Origin: a virus
Direction: 5' to 3' (one strand)
DNA: 64,000 bases
Virus record (IMG/VR): IMGVR_UViG_3300008448_000049
Span: 1 to 64,000 of that record
Shown: piece by piece, positions 47,603 to 56,044 of the stretch
Layout: each line of letters begins with the position of its first letter
Numbering within the stretch: position 1 is the stretch's first letter
Program-made: the position numbers and the translations under genes
Notes under the pieces: generated by a model
The model's database searches: none
The model's input: the letters and a program-made list of their open reading frames with translations, nothing else
Told to the model about the DNA's origin: nothing

Positions 47603-48019
47603 TTATTTAATTAATTCAATTTTAGGTTTCTCAGGTGTCACTAATAACGTGTCATCTAAATGCCCCATAAAATTAAACGTATCAGCATTAACTGCAACAC
47701 GCTTAATTAAATCAATAATCTCTGTTTTCTCTAAAATGTAATGCTCTGTATATGTATCAATGTGTAATCTTTGTTCCTTGAATGTTTTACCATTTTTACG
47801 TGGCGCTTTAGTCATAACGGGGTCTCCGTTCTCATCAAGCCTAGGTAGCATGTGTACTGTTTCTTTTGTCTCTTTGGACATCATGATTAATATTTTACCT
47901 TCTGGTTCATAGATGCCTTCTGTAAAGGGACACTCATTAGTAATTGGCATTAGTTTAAATGCTTTTCGCCCCTGCCATGCAGAGGTTACTAATAACATTG
48001 TTGGTTGTGTTGCTGACAT
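47603..48019 (-). CDS. Conserved hypothetical phage protein (138 aa)
   Basis: No family recognised. The sequence is mixed alpha/beta with a basic central loop (TKAPRKNGKTFKEQR), a hydrophobic strand GKILIMMSK and a C-terminal Pro/Lys tail (TPEKPKIELIK) that recalls the flexible tails of ssDNA-binding partners. It has an A/T-rich leader (ATTTTAAAATAAAAAAT) directly before the ATG and an intrinsic terminator after the stop. Its place among replication genes suggests a DNA-metabolism accessory. Confidence 0.6.
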   Translation of the reverse strand: MSATQPTMLLVTSAWQGRKAFKLMPITNECPFTEGIYEPEGKILIMMSKETKETVHMLPRLDENGDPVMTKAPRKNGKTFKEQRLHIDTYTEHYILEKTEIIDLIKRVAVNADTFNFMGHLDDTLLVTPEKPKIELIK

Positions 48020-48049
48020 ATTTTTTATTTTAAAATTAAGGTTACTAAG

Positions 48050-48616
48050 TTAATGTTTTTCTTTCACAATGTCTAAATTCATTATAGAAATATTAAGAGT
48101 CTCGTGTTTCATATCTGGTAATGAACACAACTCTCCTACTTCTTTAAGAACAGACTCATTTACACCCATCATCTCAGCATAGATTTTAAAATATCTGTCT
48201 GGAAATAAGAATGAATCAATATAGGGTAAGTTGGGATTACTTAAACCAATGTAGTGTCTAATACGTCTCTTGAAATCAGGAGTCAGTTTAGAGTACTTAC
48301 CATTAATTACATTGTCCCATTCAGACTTCATTGAACTAAAATCAAAAACATACACACCGCGATTGTCTTCAACTTGTTTAAAGTCATGGAATAACTTGTT
48401 ACCTATAAGTTTTTGTTTCTCAAATTGTTTGAACTCATCATCCCCACGTAAATAATACAGGCAGCTAAGTTTAGCATCCTCAGCTTTATGATTATTACTC
48501 CAGGCGATGTATGTTTCAATTGGGGTTACGCTAACCCCACGCTTTATGTCCAAAGAAGGATAGAGAAAGATCCTACTTTTTTGGACATAATCTTTGTACA
48601 GAGACTTTATTTGCAT
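48050..48616 (-). CDS. Hypothetical phage protein (188 aa)
   Basis: No family recognised. It has no signal peptide or membrane segment. It is rich in Tyr, Lys, Asp and Phe, with YVFDFSSMKSEWDNV and FKRRIRHYIGL in the middle. The ATG is preceded by TAAAATAAAACACAT and no Shine-Dalgarno. It lies 12 bases after the PD-(D/E)XK nuclease gene in the same orientation, so co-expression with the nuclease is expected. Confidence 0.58.
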   Translation of the reverse strand: MQIKSLYKDYVQKSRIFLYPSLDIKRGVSVTPIETYIAWSNNHKAEDAKLSCLYYLRGDDEFKQFEKQKLIGNKLFHDFKQVEDNRGVYVFDFSSMKSEWDNVINGKYSKLTPDFKRRIRHYIGLSNPNLPYIDSFLFPDRYFKIYAEMMGVNESVLKEVGELCSLPDMKHETLNISIMNLDIVKEKH

Positions 48617-48628
48617 ATGTGTTTTATT

Positions 48629-49651
48629 TTATAAGATTACTTTTGTTTTTGCAAATTTGTATGGCAAGTTATAATTCTTCTCATTATAATGCCACGCCGC
48701 TTCAGTCAACTTCTCTTCTAGTTTAATTTGCCAATCAGCTAAAGTATCTTTACTTACTTCAAATACATACACCTGTTGATATCTATCAATAACTACAAAG
48801 TTGAATACAATTTTATAATCCTGCATGATTAATTCAGCATACTGATATGCAGCTAACCTTTCATAAACAGCAGCCTGGGCCCAATAGTTATAAAAGTCTA
48901 CGGTTTCAGGAAAATCTACAATGGTCTTACCTGTAGTCTTTAAGTCATTGACGTAGATAATTCTAGCATCATGGTCAATTTTTACATTGTCCACAACACC
49001 TTTTAATCCAAAGGGTTTATCTGTATGATCAACAGCCATGAAGATCTCATTATAAACATCTATGTTATCCATCTCAGATCTCATTAATCCAAGTAGCTCA
49101 CGTACTTCATCATGATTGCGTAAAACTTCTACAGCTTCTGTACAACGCTGCATGGTAACAGAGTCTAGTAGATCTTTGTTACCTTTAATCTTCAGAAATT
49201 CAAAGTATGACTTTGCATCCTCAGTCAATATTTTCTCTAATCTTTTTTCATCTCCCGTTTTAAATGGAGCTTTCTTGTCATCCGCTAGAGCCTGGTGTAA
49301 CTTTATCTCTTTTAAATAATCCAATATCTCTACTGAATAATTTTCAAGAAGTGTTGGTTCTCCGGACACTCTTTCATAGATAGCATCTACTAATCTGCGA
49401 GTATTCTCTGTAGGTAGTGTGCTTGGCATAAGTATGAACTGGTTGTTGAATGAACCATCATCTAGTAATAAACAGTGTATTACTTTTCCATCTATAAGAT
49501 AGCTGTCTAACTTTTCCTCTTGCTCCTGTAACACATAGTGTTTATAATACAGGGAAGGAGAGTAAAGCATTTTGTTTAGTCCTGAATAACTCAGGAGCAA
49601 AGGCCGAGCATAAAACTCAGCCTCTAGTTCTTGTTTTGTTTTTTTGGTCAT
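48629..49651 (-). CDS. PD-(D/E)XK superfamily nuclease (RecB/Cas4/exonuclease-like)
   Basis: In this 340-aa protein the N-terminal helix contains LSYSGLNKMLYSPSLYYKHY, the start typical of PDDEXK_1 proteins. Catalytic-type residues lie around 215-235: GLKGVVDNVKI (Asp) followed by YVNDLKTTGKT (D-x-K), then a helix NYWAQAAVYER that matches the QxxxY motif. It probably processes DNA ends and may supply single strands for the RecT-like annealing protein encoded at 57792. Its start overlaps the stop of the upstream 392-aa gene (ATGA). Confidence 0.82.
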   Translation of the reverse strand: MTKKTKQELEAEFYARPLLLSYSGLNKMLYSPSLYYKHYVLQEQEEKLDSYLIDGKVIHCLLLDDGSFNNQFILMPSTLPTENTRRLVDAIYERVSGEPTLLENYSVEILDYLKEIKLHQALADDKKAPFKTGDEKRLEKILTEDAKSYFEFLKIKGNKDLLDSVTMQRCTEAVEVLRNHDEVRELLGLMRSEMDNIDVYNEIFMAVDHTDKPFGLKGVVDNVKIDHDARIIYVNDLKTTGKTIVDFPETVDFYNYWAQAAVYERLAAYQYAELIMQDYKIVFNFVVIDRYQQVYVFEVSKDTLADWQIKLEEKLTEAAWHYNEKNYNLPYKFAKTKVIL

Positions 49652-50826
49652 ACTTCATCATTTATTAAGGCATTTATATTTAAACCTTTCAGTTGCAACT
49701 CTTCTTCTGGTTCATCATATAGCTCAGTGTTAAAGTTTACATCTAAGATATTGTTAGCTAAGCCTTCTACAATCTTATCAGACCAAATCAGTTTATCAAT
49801 TGTATAATAATCACCTGATAATCTTGACTCAGCCTCCTCTGTTAACAAAGGTCTAAGCACATCAAGATTAGTTTGATTTAACAAATTGCGTTTTAACAAT
49901 GCATCTATTAAATTATCATAGCTGTAATGATACCTGAGGTTGTCTACATTAAAGAACTTCATAAAAGATTTAAAATTCACATGATTTCTATTAGGTGTGT
50001 TATACATTTTATCATGATACTCATGCACTAATAGTAGCAAGTAAACAGCGCTTCTTTCAAAATCACAATTAGCTATGGCTTCCATAGCTAAAGTACAGTT
50101 AGAAGTATCACTACTCTCAAACAAACGCTTAATACTTTCATACTGTACAGCGTCCATTATTCCACCAGTGTTTAGTTTCTTTAATAGAGTTGTCTCAGGA
50201 TATATGTTGGGATCATTAATGATCTCTACAAGTTTCTTGTAAGCATCTTCATCTTTAATATAAGCACCGTTTATGTCATCATAATGTTCATCAGTAGCAT
50301 CATCTAATTCTTTTTCTGTAAAAGCTTTTGATAACATGTTTGTACTAAAACTTGTTGTTAAAATACGGTTTATATGATAATCATGATGAACAAGCTCAGA
50401 TGTTTGATTTTCTAAACTATCAATAGCTTTCTTAATAAAGTCATTATTAGTATTACCATACTTATATAAATGGTCAAGTAACTCAGTACGGACATAACAA
50501 GAATGATAAAAATGTTTTAAAATATCTTTACCATAATTCTCACCTATGATTTTTACATTGGCTTTATCAGGATACTTTACTAGAGCTACCTTGTACTTTT
50601 CACAAAATGTTTTTATTTTAAATCTTGGAATAGTTGAGCCTGGATAAATATAAATCTTATCACCTTTTACTGGTGTGTAATCTTTATCTTGCAGAACAGA
50701 GTTGATCAAATTAGATGAGCTTATATGACTGTCTTCTATAACATAAACTGTTTCTACAATAAATTTTGAATTATTGCTATCAGACCTTAAACTGGTTCTT
50801 GTTTTTATTTTGTTAATCATTGTCAT
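49648..50826 (-). CDS. Hypothetical phage protein (392 aa)
   Basis: No family recognised. The N-terminal 100 residues look alpha/beta (VYVIEDSHISSSNL, GDKIYIYPGSTIPRFKI) and the rest is helical, with a cluster of acidic residues near 180-195 and an acidic segment YDEPEEELQ close to the C-terminus. It overlaps the upstream 166-aa gene by 14 bases and the downstream nuclease gene by four, a coupled set with the nuclease. Operon position is the only hint of function. Confidence 0.58.
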   Translation of the reverse strand: MTMINKIKTRTSLRSDSNNSKFIVETVYVIEDSHISSSNLINSVLQDKDYTPVKGDKIYIYPGSTIPRFKIKTFCEKYKVALVKYPDKANVKIIGENYGKDILKHFYHSCYVRTELLDHLYKYGNTNNDFIKKAIDSLENQTSELVHHDYHINRILTTSFSTNMLSKAFTEKELDDATDEHYDDINGAYIKDEDAYKKLVEIINDPNIYPETTLLKKLNTGGIMDAVQYESIKRLFESSDTSNCTLAMEAIANCDFERSAVYLLLLVHEYHDKMYNTPNRNHVNFKSFMKFFNVDNLRYHYSYDNLIDALLKRNLLNQTNLDVLRPLLTEEAESRLSGDYYTIDKLIWSDKIVEGLANNILDVNFNTELYDEPEEELQLKGLNINALINDEV

Positions 50827-51313
50827 AAATTACTGGTTTTAGTTTGTCTTCTGGATTAAGGTGTTTGAATTCAGGCTTCAGCTCCATTGTAAAGTTATAG
50901 AACTTGGAACAGGTTATACCGTTTAATCTAAACACAATATCTGAATTCAATTTAGTCATCAGTTTTTGGAAAATCTCTGGGGTTAGCCAACCTTTTTTAT
51001 TAATATGTTCTATAAAGCTAGACTCTCCCATAGTTGATAAACTAAATAAAGATGTATCATCTCTGAATTGTCTACTTGCCTTTGTTCTAAGATTAACCAT
51101 TCTTTGTGTAATCCACCAACCTTTTCTAGCCAATTGCCATAACCAGTAAATTGAAAGTTGTATGTTTACTTGGTTTAAGATAAGCTGTGCCATCTTGTGA
51201 TCACCTTCATCGGTGCTTGCTAACATTTGAGAAATTCTCTCATATGTCTGTTCATTAAGAACAGTAGTGCCGGCTATTACCGGCACTGTCTGTGTTCCTA
51301 CTAATTCATCCAT
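50813..51313 (-). CDS. Hypothetical phage protein (166 aa)
   Basis: No family recognised. It is helical with two Trp-containing stretches (IYWLWQLARKGWWITQR) that could pack against another protein. The first ATG at 51313 overlaps the last base of the MoxR-type ATPase stop codon, so its translation probably depends on the spliced ATPase message. It may belong to the MoxR/VWA functional group, but this rests on position only. Confidence 0.58.
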   Translation of the reverse strand: MDELVGTQTVPVIAGTTVLNEQTYERISQMLASTDEGDHKMAQLILNQVNIQLSIYWLWQLARKGWWITQRMVNLRTKASRQFRDDTSLFSLSTMGESSFIEHINKKGWLTPEIFQKLMTKLNSDIVFRLNGITCSKFYNFTMELKPEFKHLNPEDKLKPVIYDND

Positions 51314-52033
51314 TATTTCATTGTCATTTTCATTACAGACTCATTCATCAAAAGCTTTTGAAACTTCTGCTTGTTACCGTTAAGTATCTTCTTAATAACT
51401 ATATACTTCAAGTCATCAGTAAATGCTTCTTCAGTACCCAATTTGATTAATCTGTCAATGTGCTTTTGTGTAATTGAGTTCTTCTCAGAGTAATTAATTG
51501 TAAAGTTAATTAACCTTGTTGCTAATACACTTGCAATATCAGCACGGTAGTTATGGTCTTTACCAATACATCCGCGTAACTCACCCATGATATAATCTCC
51601 ATTGTCATGGCATAAAATATCTTGAGGTCTAACTAACTTATCCAACTTGTTGTTGATAAACGTAGTGAATATAGTAGTGAACTCAGGCCCCACTGAACCT
51701 TCACCAATCATTTGGATTAAAGGTAACTCAGCAGAGAAATCTTCAATAGAACTAATACAGTTAAAGAAGGTAGTGATACTTCTAGCATTCACACGAGTAC
51801 TTACTAGTTCCTCATGCATCAACAAGAAGTTAATACAACGACCATCAATACCTTGAGTCTCTGCCCAACGTGCCCATACATCTTTGTCAAACTTTAAATT
51901 CACACTTACAAAACGAGTACGTTGTGCTGAGTCAATTGATTGTACTAAATATTCTCCATTGTCTGGATTAGCTGTCAATAAAATATGCCAGTCCTTTGGT
52001 AACTTCCATGAGATATACTCTTGTCTATCCACA
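51313..52033 (-). CDS. MoxR-type AAA+ ATPase, exon 2
   Basis: This is the second exon of the ATPase begun at 53856. It starts in the middle of a codon: T at 52033 completes CT from exon 1, giving the junction MEL-VDRQEY. It carries sensor 1 (ILLTANPDN) and an arginine-finger region (DSAQRTRF), then a helical lid. The exons total 716 + 721 = 1437 bases, i.e. 478 residues plus stop with an intact frame. Read alone, this segment would have to begin at a GTG and would lack the P-loop. It works with the VWA protein encoded at 53866-55086. Confidence 0.83.
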
Positions 52034-52307
52034 CATTATTGTTATCGCTAAGTTTTTTATCTTAGCTTCTGTATATCTCTATACAGGTCAGCATATATCT
52101 TCATACATTAGTATGCCGGGCACTCTTGGGTATATTATATTCTACAATGTAGTTTCAATACCTATGCGTTGAACCTTCCCAAATCTTTTAGATTTAAGCT
52201 TGGCTGCTGATTGTCTTATAATACTAAACTTTTCAAGCATTCACACTCACCGTTTCCAGTCATGTTGTAGCATTAGTATTTTCAAGATATCCCAGCAATT
52301 CACCCGG

Positions 52308-53096
52308 TTAGGAGCCCGTGAATAGACTCAAGTTATGAGTATCAGCTTTAACATAAGATGCTAAATACTTTCCTCTCACTTTTCTTGTTTGTGGTTTTTG
52401 TAAAACATAAGCAAGATTACTTCTTATTATTTTCCAGTCACCTTGGTAATTAATATCTGCTGCAATGTATCTTGCACAATCAGATAAAGAGTTAAAAGAC
52501 ATATAGAACTCTCCTCTCAAGTTATATAAATATACAGTTCTAGTTTCTAAATTAGAACCTGTATTACACATATATTTTCCAGGAGATATTTTTTCATAAG
52601 ACCATTGAAATCCATGAGCTGATTTAGAAGCTTCTACAGAAGGATTAGCACAAGCATGTATTGCATTGTAAGAAACATTAAGTATTCTTGCAGCAACCAT
52701 AGCTGATTTCCATTCTTTAATAAAAACACCTTCAAGATCAAACTGATATACAGTTTTTTCATGAAAACCTCCTATACCTTGTATAGGATCATCTAAATTT
52801 AACTCAGCATTAAGTTTTTCAACCCACTGCTTTTCTTTATTTCTAAGTTCTAAAAACTTTATAAGAAAATCACATTCTTCAAGTATTCTATATTCACAGT
52901 TTTTGTATTTGTTATACAGGTTCTGTAGATACTTGTTATCATGCTTGTTGTTCCTTAAAAGAGTTCTGTGTCTTCTTAGTCTTTTCTTTATGTTGACACT
53001 ACTGCCTACATATTGTTTACCATTAATTTTCAAGAGATAAACACCACATGGATTTTTACCTCTTAATTCATCAAGCTGTTTAAATAAATCTTTCAT
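52308..53096 (-). CDS. GIY-YIG homing endonuclease with NUMOD-like repeats (intron-encoded)
   Basis: The 262-aa protein has an N-terminal GIY-YIG nuclease domain: GVYLLKINGKQYVGSSVN (GIY as GVY, YIG as YVG), then KKRLRRHRTLL and a glutamate in ILEEC. Two C-terminal DNA-binding repeats resemble NUMOD1: VYQFDLEGVFIKEWKS with AARILNVSYNAI, and VYLYNLRGEFYMSFNS with CARYI. It spreads its intron by cutting intron-less alleles of the ATPase gene. Its last codons (GGC TCC TAA) contain the intron's internal guide sequence. It has its own promoter 5 bases before the ATG. Confidence 0.9.
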   Translation of the reverse strand: MKDLFKQLDELRGKNPCGVYLLKINGKQYVGSSVNIKKRLRRHRTLLRNNKHDNKYLQNLYNKYKNCEYRILEECDFLIKFLELRNKEKQWVEKLNAELNLDDPIQGIGGFHEKTVYQFDLEGVFIKEWKSAMVAARILNVSYNAIHACANPSVEASKSAHGFQWSYEKISPGKYMCNTGSNLETRTVYLYNLRGEFYMSFNSLSDCARYIAADINYQGDWKIIRSNLAYVLQKPQTRKVRGKYLASYVKADTHNLSLFTGS

Positions 53097-53100
53097 ACTA

Positions 53101-53132
53101 CAAACATATGTAATATAAATAAGTTATCCAAA
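53101..53132 (-). promoter_or_regulatory. Bacteroidota-type promoter of the intron endonuclease gene
   Basis: Read leftward: TTTG (53129-53132), 20-base spacer, TATGTTTG (53101-53108), matching TTTG-N~20-TAnnTTTG. The box ends 4 bases before the ATG at 53096, so transcription would start close to the start codon and give a leaderless message. It lies inside the intron. Confidence 0.55.
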
Positions 53133-53140
53133 ATTATTTG

Positions 53141-53856
53141 AGCTCCATTACAGCTTGTATGAATCTTGTATCGGACCTGTTCCAGTCATCTAAGATTAAG
53201 AAACCACCGCCTTGCTTGTCAGCAATCCACTCAGGAGGACAATAAGACATACGCTTGTTTCCCGTAAAGTCATATCCACGCTTTACATATTCATTCACGG
53301 CATTCTCATCCACCCAGATGCACTCACCTTCAGAATAAGATAATACAACTTCAGAAGATACAGGTACAATTTCTTCCTCTGTAACTTGTTTCTCAACAGG
53401 AACTTCTACTTCCTTCTCAACTTTAACAGCTACTGTTACATCACGAAGAACAAGCTTGCCATCTGGACCCATTACTTGTTTCTTAACTGTTTTGTTTTCT
53501 GTTACAGTTTGCATTTGCTTTTCCATAACAGTAATTGTTTTAGTTACAAAACGCTTTTCTGTAGTTGGAATACCAGGTAAAGGTTTACCATCTTTGCATA
53601 ACTGGAACTGTCTGATTGGAAAACCAACCAAGTCACCCAACTCTTCTATCTGAGCTAAGTTTAACTTCACTACATTCATCCCAGTCTCGTTGGCTAACTG
53701 TAATACAGAACTTGTCTTACCAATACCTGATTCACCAACAATCTCCACAGCTACTGGTGGCTTACCGCCTGACTGTAAGAAGCGATTGTTATTCATGATG
53801 TGAGTTAAGAATCCTTTTACCTCATCAATATTTAAGTTTACTTGTGCGTTGCTCAT
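53141..53856 (-). CDS. MoxR-type AAA+ ATPase, exon 1
   Basis: This exon codes for the first 238 residues of a MoxR-family AAA+ ATPase, then two bases of the next codon. Walker A is GESGIGKT (41-48), followed by an ELGDLVGFP motif. Walker B is FLILDD (219-224) with the following WNRSD. Between them is an unusual Val/Lys/Glu-rich insert (about 95-180) full of short repeats such as KEVEVPVEKQVTEEE. Unspliced reading stops three bases into the intron (ELK then TAA at 53134-53136). MoxR proteins are chaperone-like ATPases that act with VWA-domain partners, and the partner gene is directly upstream. Confidence 0.85.
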
Positions 53857-53865
53857 AATTTGTTT

Positions 53866-55086
53866 TTAATTTAATTTAATTTGTGGACCTACTAAATCTG
53901 GGTTTAACGGGGACTGACTACTCAATACCCAAAGCATTCTTCCGCGTGCAGGTGTTGGCGCGGATGCTTCACCGTCTGTAAAATAAATCAGACAGGTAAA
54001 TTTATGTGTGTTCTCGTTATAATAATCTATAACCGGTTGGAAGCTTGTGCCTCCTCTACCATGAACTTTGAATTCAGCTCTATGATTAAACTTGCTTATG
54101 TCACTGATGGCTGTATCAGCTTGTATTACTGTAATCTCAGTACCAGTCTTGTGAATATGATACAACTCTTGTACACACTCATTTAATTCATTAGTACTTA
54201 CAGAACCTGAGGTATCAATTGCAAACAAGATATGACGGCGAGGCTTGATCTTCAGACCAGGATTCTCTTCATATCTCTTATTGAATTTCCTACGTATTTT
54301 CTTTGTATAAACTTTAGTTGATCCACCTGTGAATCTTCTAAGATATCCTTTCCAATCAAACTTGGGAGGCTCTGTTTTATTTATGTTATCAAGGATCTCG
54401 GCAAACTCTCCAGGTATATGACCTTGAGATTTCTTAACTTGATCAGCAACTTCTTTAAGAATATGCTCAGTTTGTTTACGGATTAACTTCTGTGTTGCTT
54501 CTGGTAGCGCATCCATATCACCCCAACCAGAATGATCAGGAAGATTAACTTTAATATTTCCGTCACCATCTACAGAGATTGTTACCTCGCACTGACCTTG
54601 CCTCATTCCTTCTAGTATCTTATCCAGGTTAGGACAAGTACCAGGTTGCTTAGCAGCTTTACCTAGTTTATCATAATAGTACTGAGTACCTTTTCTTGAT
54701 TCAAGATTTAGTTCAGGAAATTTATCAAGGGTCATACCACCAGGAGGAAGGAAGTCTTCATGAATGAACTGGTTAATCTCCAAGTCCATTGCTATGTTGG
54801 CTATCTCATGATCAGTCAGATGTTTAAAGTCTGTGATGTGAAACAAGCCTATGTGCAGTAGCTCATGCTTAAGTAAACCTATCCTATGCTTAGGAGTTAA
54901 ATTATCCCAAAATTTTGGGCCTATATCTAGTTGATAGTTAATTCCATTTAAACTTACACAAGCTGTAGAAACTCTATCACTCCACCTCTTATTCAGCATT
55001 ATCAGGAACATCCCATAAAATGCTTCCGTCAGCATTAGTTCCTTGGAGGTCATTGCCAACTGTTCCGGTCTTGTAGTCATAGTCAT
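53866..55086 (-). CDS. VWA-domain protein with metallopeptidase-like domain (DUF2201 type), MoxR partner
   Basis: In this 406-aa protein the N-terminal metallopeptidase-like domain has H74-E-L-L-H78 (GLLKHELLHIG) and a following AMDLEINQ helix. The C-terminal VWA-like domain has the MIDAS motif DTSGS (FAIDTSGSVS), a downstream GRGGTSF and TDGEA, all needed to bind a metal. This matches the DUF2201/VWA-like family that pairs with MoxR ATPases. The first ATG gives a 98-base overlap with the upstream gene; a later Met (residue 12 or 18) would shorten it. The following ATPase gene starts 9 bases after its stop. Confidence 0.87.
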   Translation of the reverse strand: MTMTTRPEQLAMTSKELMLTEAFYGMFLIMLNKRWSDRVSTACVSLNGINYQLDIGPKFWDNLTPKHRIGLLKHELLHIGLFHITDFKHLTDHEIANIAMDLEINQFIHEDFLPPGGMTLDKFPELNLESRKGTQYYYDKLGKAAKQPGTCPNLDKILEGMRQGQCEVTISVDGDGNIKVNLPDHSGWGDMDALPEATQKLIRKQTEHILKEVADQVKKSQGHIPGEFAEILDNINKTEPPKFDWKGYLRRFTGGSTKVYTKKIRRKFNKRYEENPGLKIKPRRHILFAIDTSGSVSTNELNECVQELYHIHKTGTEITVIQADTAISDISKFNHRAEFKVHGRGGTSFQPVIDYYNENTHKFTCLIYFTDGEASAPTPARGRMLWVLSSQSPLNPDLVGPQIKLN

Positions 55087-55480
55087 TAATTTTAATTGTT
55101 AGTTTATTGATTGGGTTATCTTTTAAACCCAATGTATAGTTGAGATAATCTCTCATTTTATCTGCATATTTATCCATAATAAATTGGATATCATGCAAGG
55201 GTGCGTTATATGTCTTAGCCATTTTTAAGACTGTGTCAAATGTGATAGGCTTGTCTAGGTTTATACCTAGTTGAATAAACATATGGTGCATTGTTGGTGC
55301 ATTATCATGCCACATGTTGTCGTATTTAACATTAGCTTCTTTGGCCATAAGTAATACATACAAGAAATTATCTTTAAAGTCTGTTGTATCCATTGCAGAT
55401 ATTCCAAGTACTATATCCTCTTTGTCAAGAGATTCTAACATCATCTTTACTCTGTCAAATGTTTCACTGTTCAATTTCAT
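54989..55480 (-). CDS. Hypothetical phage protein (163 aa), overlapping the VWA gene
   Basis: No family recognised. The N-terminal half is helical (SETFDRVKMMLESLDKEDIV) and the middle resembles small helical adaptor proteins. The C-terminus ends in a strand-rich segment (LTIKINDYDYKTG) and an acidic tail. Its last 98 bases overlap the start of the VWA gene in another frame, a longer overlap than elsewhere in this operon, which suggests tight coupling or a later start of the VWA gene. Confidence 0.6.
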   Translation of the reverse strand: MKLNSETFDRVKMMLESLDKEDIVLGISAMDTTDFKDNFLYVLLMAKEANVKYDNMWHDNAPTMHHMFIQLGINLDKPITFDTVLKMAKTYNAPLHDIQFIMDKYADKMRDYLNYTLGLKDNPINKLTIKINDYDYKTGTVGNDLQGTNADGSILWDVPDNAE

Positions 55481-55484
55481 TTTA

Positions 55485-55907
55485 TCAAATTTTATTTTTA
55501 TAGAAGCGCCCTAGTATATTACCATTTAGGTACATGTCATCTTCCAATACGCTCAGTAAGAACTGATGCTTTACCTCTTGGTAAGTCAATTCATTCTTGC
55601 TATAACATATTCTTAAGATTTCTCTTTTAATTTTTATCCCATCTTTATGGGCTTGCTTTAATGTTTCATTACTACTAAAATAGTTCTGGTAAGATGTTTT
55701 AGTTACACGTTTGTATGTCTTGAGTCTCTTATCAGTAGGCATAGATTTCTTGCTCAGCTTTGTTTTAATACTTGCATAAAAGTTTTTCTTTCCTATATAA
55801 CTAACAACTTTACCATCAATGATAGCTGACATTTGATATATGAATCCTACAGCACCATCTGGTATATGTTCATCTGTGAACAAAATTCCTTTATATGACC
55901 AACTCAT
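55485..55907 (-). CDS. GIY-YIG-like putative endonuclease (SegE/T4-like), 140 aa
   Basis: GFIYQM early in the protein and SYIGKKNF about 25 residues later correspond to the GIY and YIG elements, followed by a basic stretch (KLSKKSMPTDKRLKTYKRV) and a SYQNYFSSNETL motif typical of a phage group related to SegE. It is free-standing rather than intron-borne. The ATG shares ATGA with the stop of a 46-aa gene upstream. It may be a homing endonuclease or a domesticated DNA-processing protein. Confidence 0.65.
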   Translation of the reverse strand: MSWSYKGILFTDEHIPDGAVGFIYQMSAIIDGKVVSYIGKKNFYASIKTKLSKKSMPTDKRLKTYKRVTKTSYQNYFSSNETLKQAHKDGIKIKREILRICYSKNELTYQEVKHQFLLSVLEDDMYLNGNILGRFYKNKI

Positions 55908-56044
55908 TTTCCACTCATGTTTCTTAACATTTCTACTAATTCTGATTGTATCATAGCATTTACTTCAGAGAGTATTTCTATTTTTAATTCATCAGTTAAT
56001 GTCTGCACTGGCAGGGTCATTAACCAGTCTTCAAACTCATTCAT
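55904..56044 (-). CDS. Small acidic helical protein (46 aa)
   Basis: A short frame starts MNEFEDWLMTLPVQ and ends LRNMSGK. The sequence is consistent with two amphipathic helices (LTDELKIEILSEVNAMIQSELVEMLRN). The ATG overlaps the stop of the primase gene (ATGA), and the stop overlaps the ATG of the 140-aa gene (ATGA). Two four-base overlaps at both ends are strong evidence for a translated gene in this coupled operon. Function unknown; it may bind a neighbouring replication protein. Confidence 0.72.
   Translation of the reverse strand: MNEFEDWLMTLPVQTLTDELKIEILSEVNAMIQSELVEMLRNMSGK

Larger units (their letters stand above)
52034..53140 (-). ncRNA. Group I intron in the MoxR-type ATPase gene
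   Basis: The 1107-base intron obeys group I rules: the 5' exon ends in T (53141) and the intron ends in G (52034). P1 is exon GGAGCT with guide GGCTCC (within 52311-52317), with a U.G pair at the splice site. Core motifs on the leftward strand: AATTGCTGGGA (52290-52300), AATCAGCAGCCAAGC (52198-52212), GGTTCAACGC (52166-52175). P7 is GCATA (52163-52167) with TATGC (52091-52095). The homing endonuclease gene lies in the P1 loop. Splicing restores the ATPase frame exactly. Confidence 0.9.

Noticed and set aside
51313-52032. Exon 2 of the ATPase as a separate protein starting at GTG 52032
   Set aside because: No P-loop, starts in the middle of a typical MoxR core, and the GTG is two codons from a stop in the intron; splicing explains it better.
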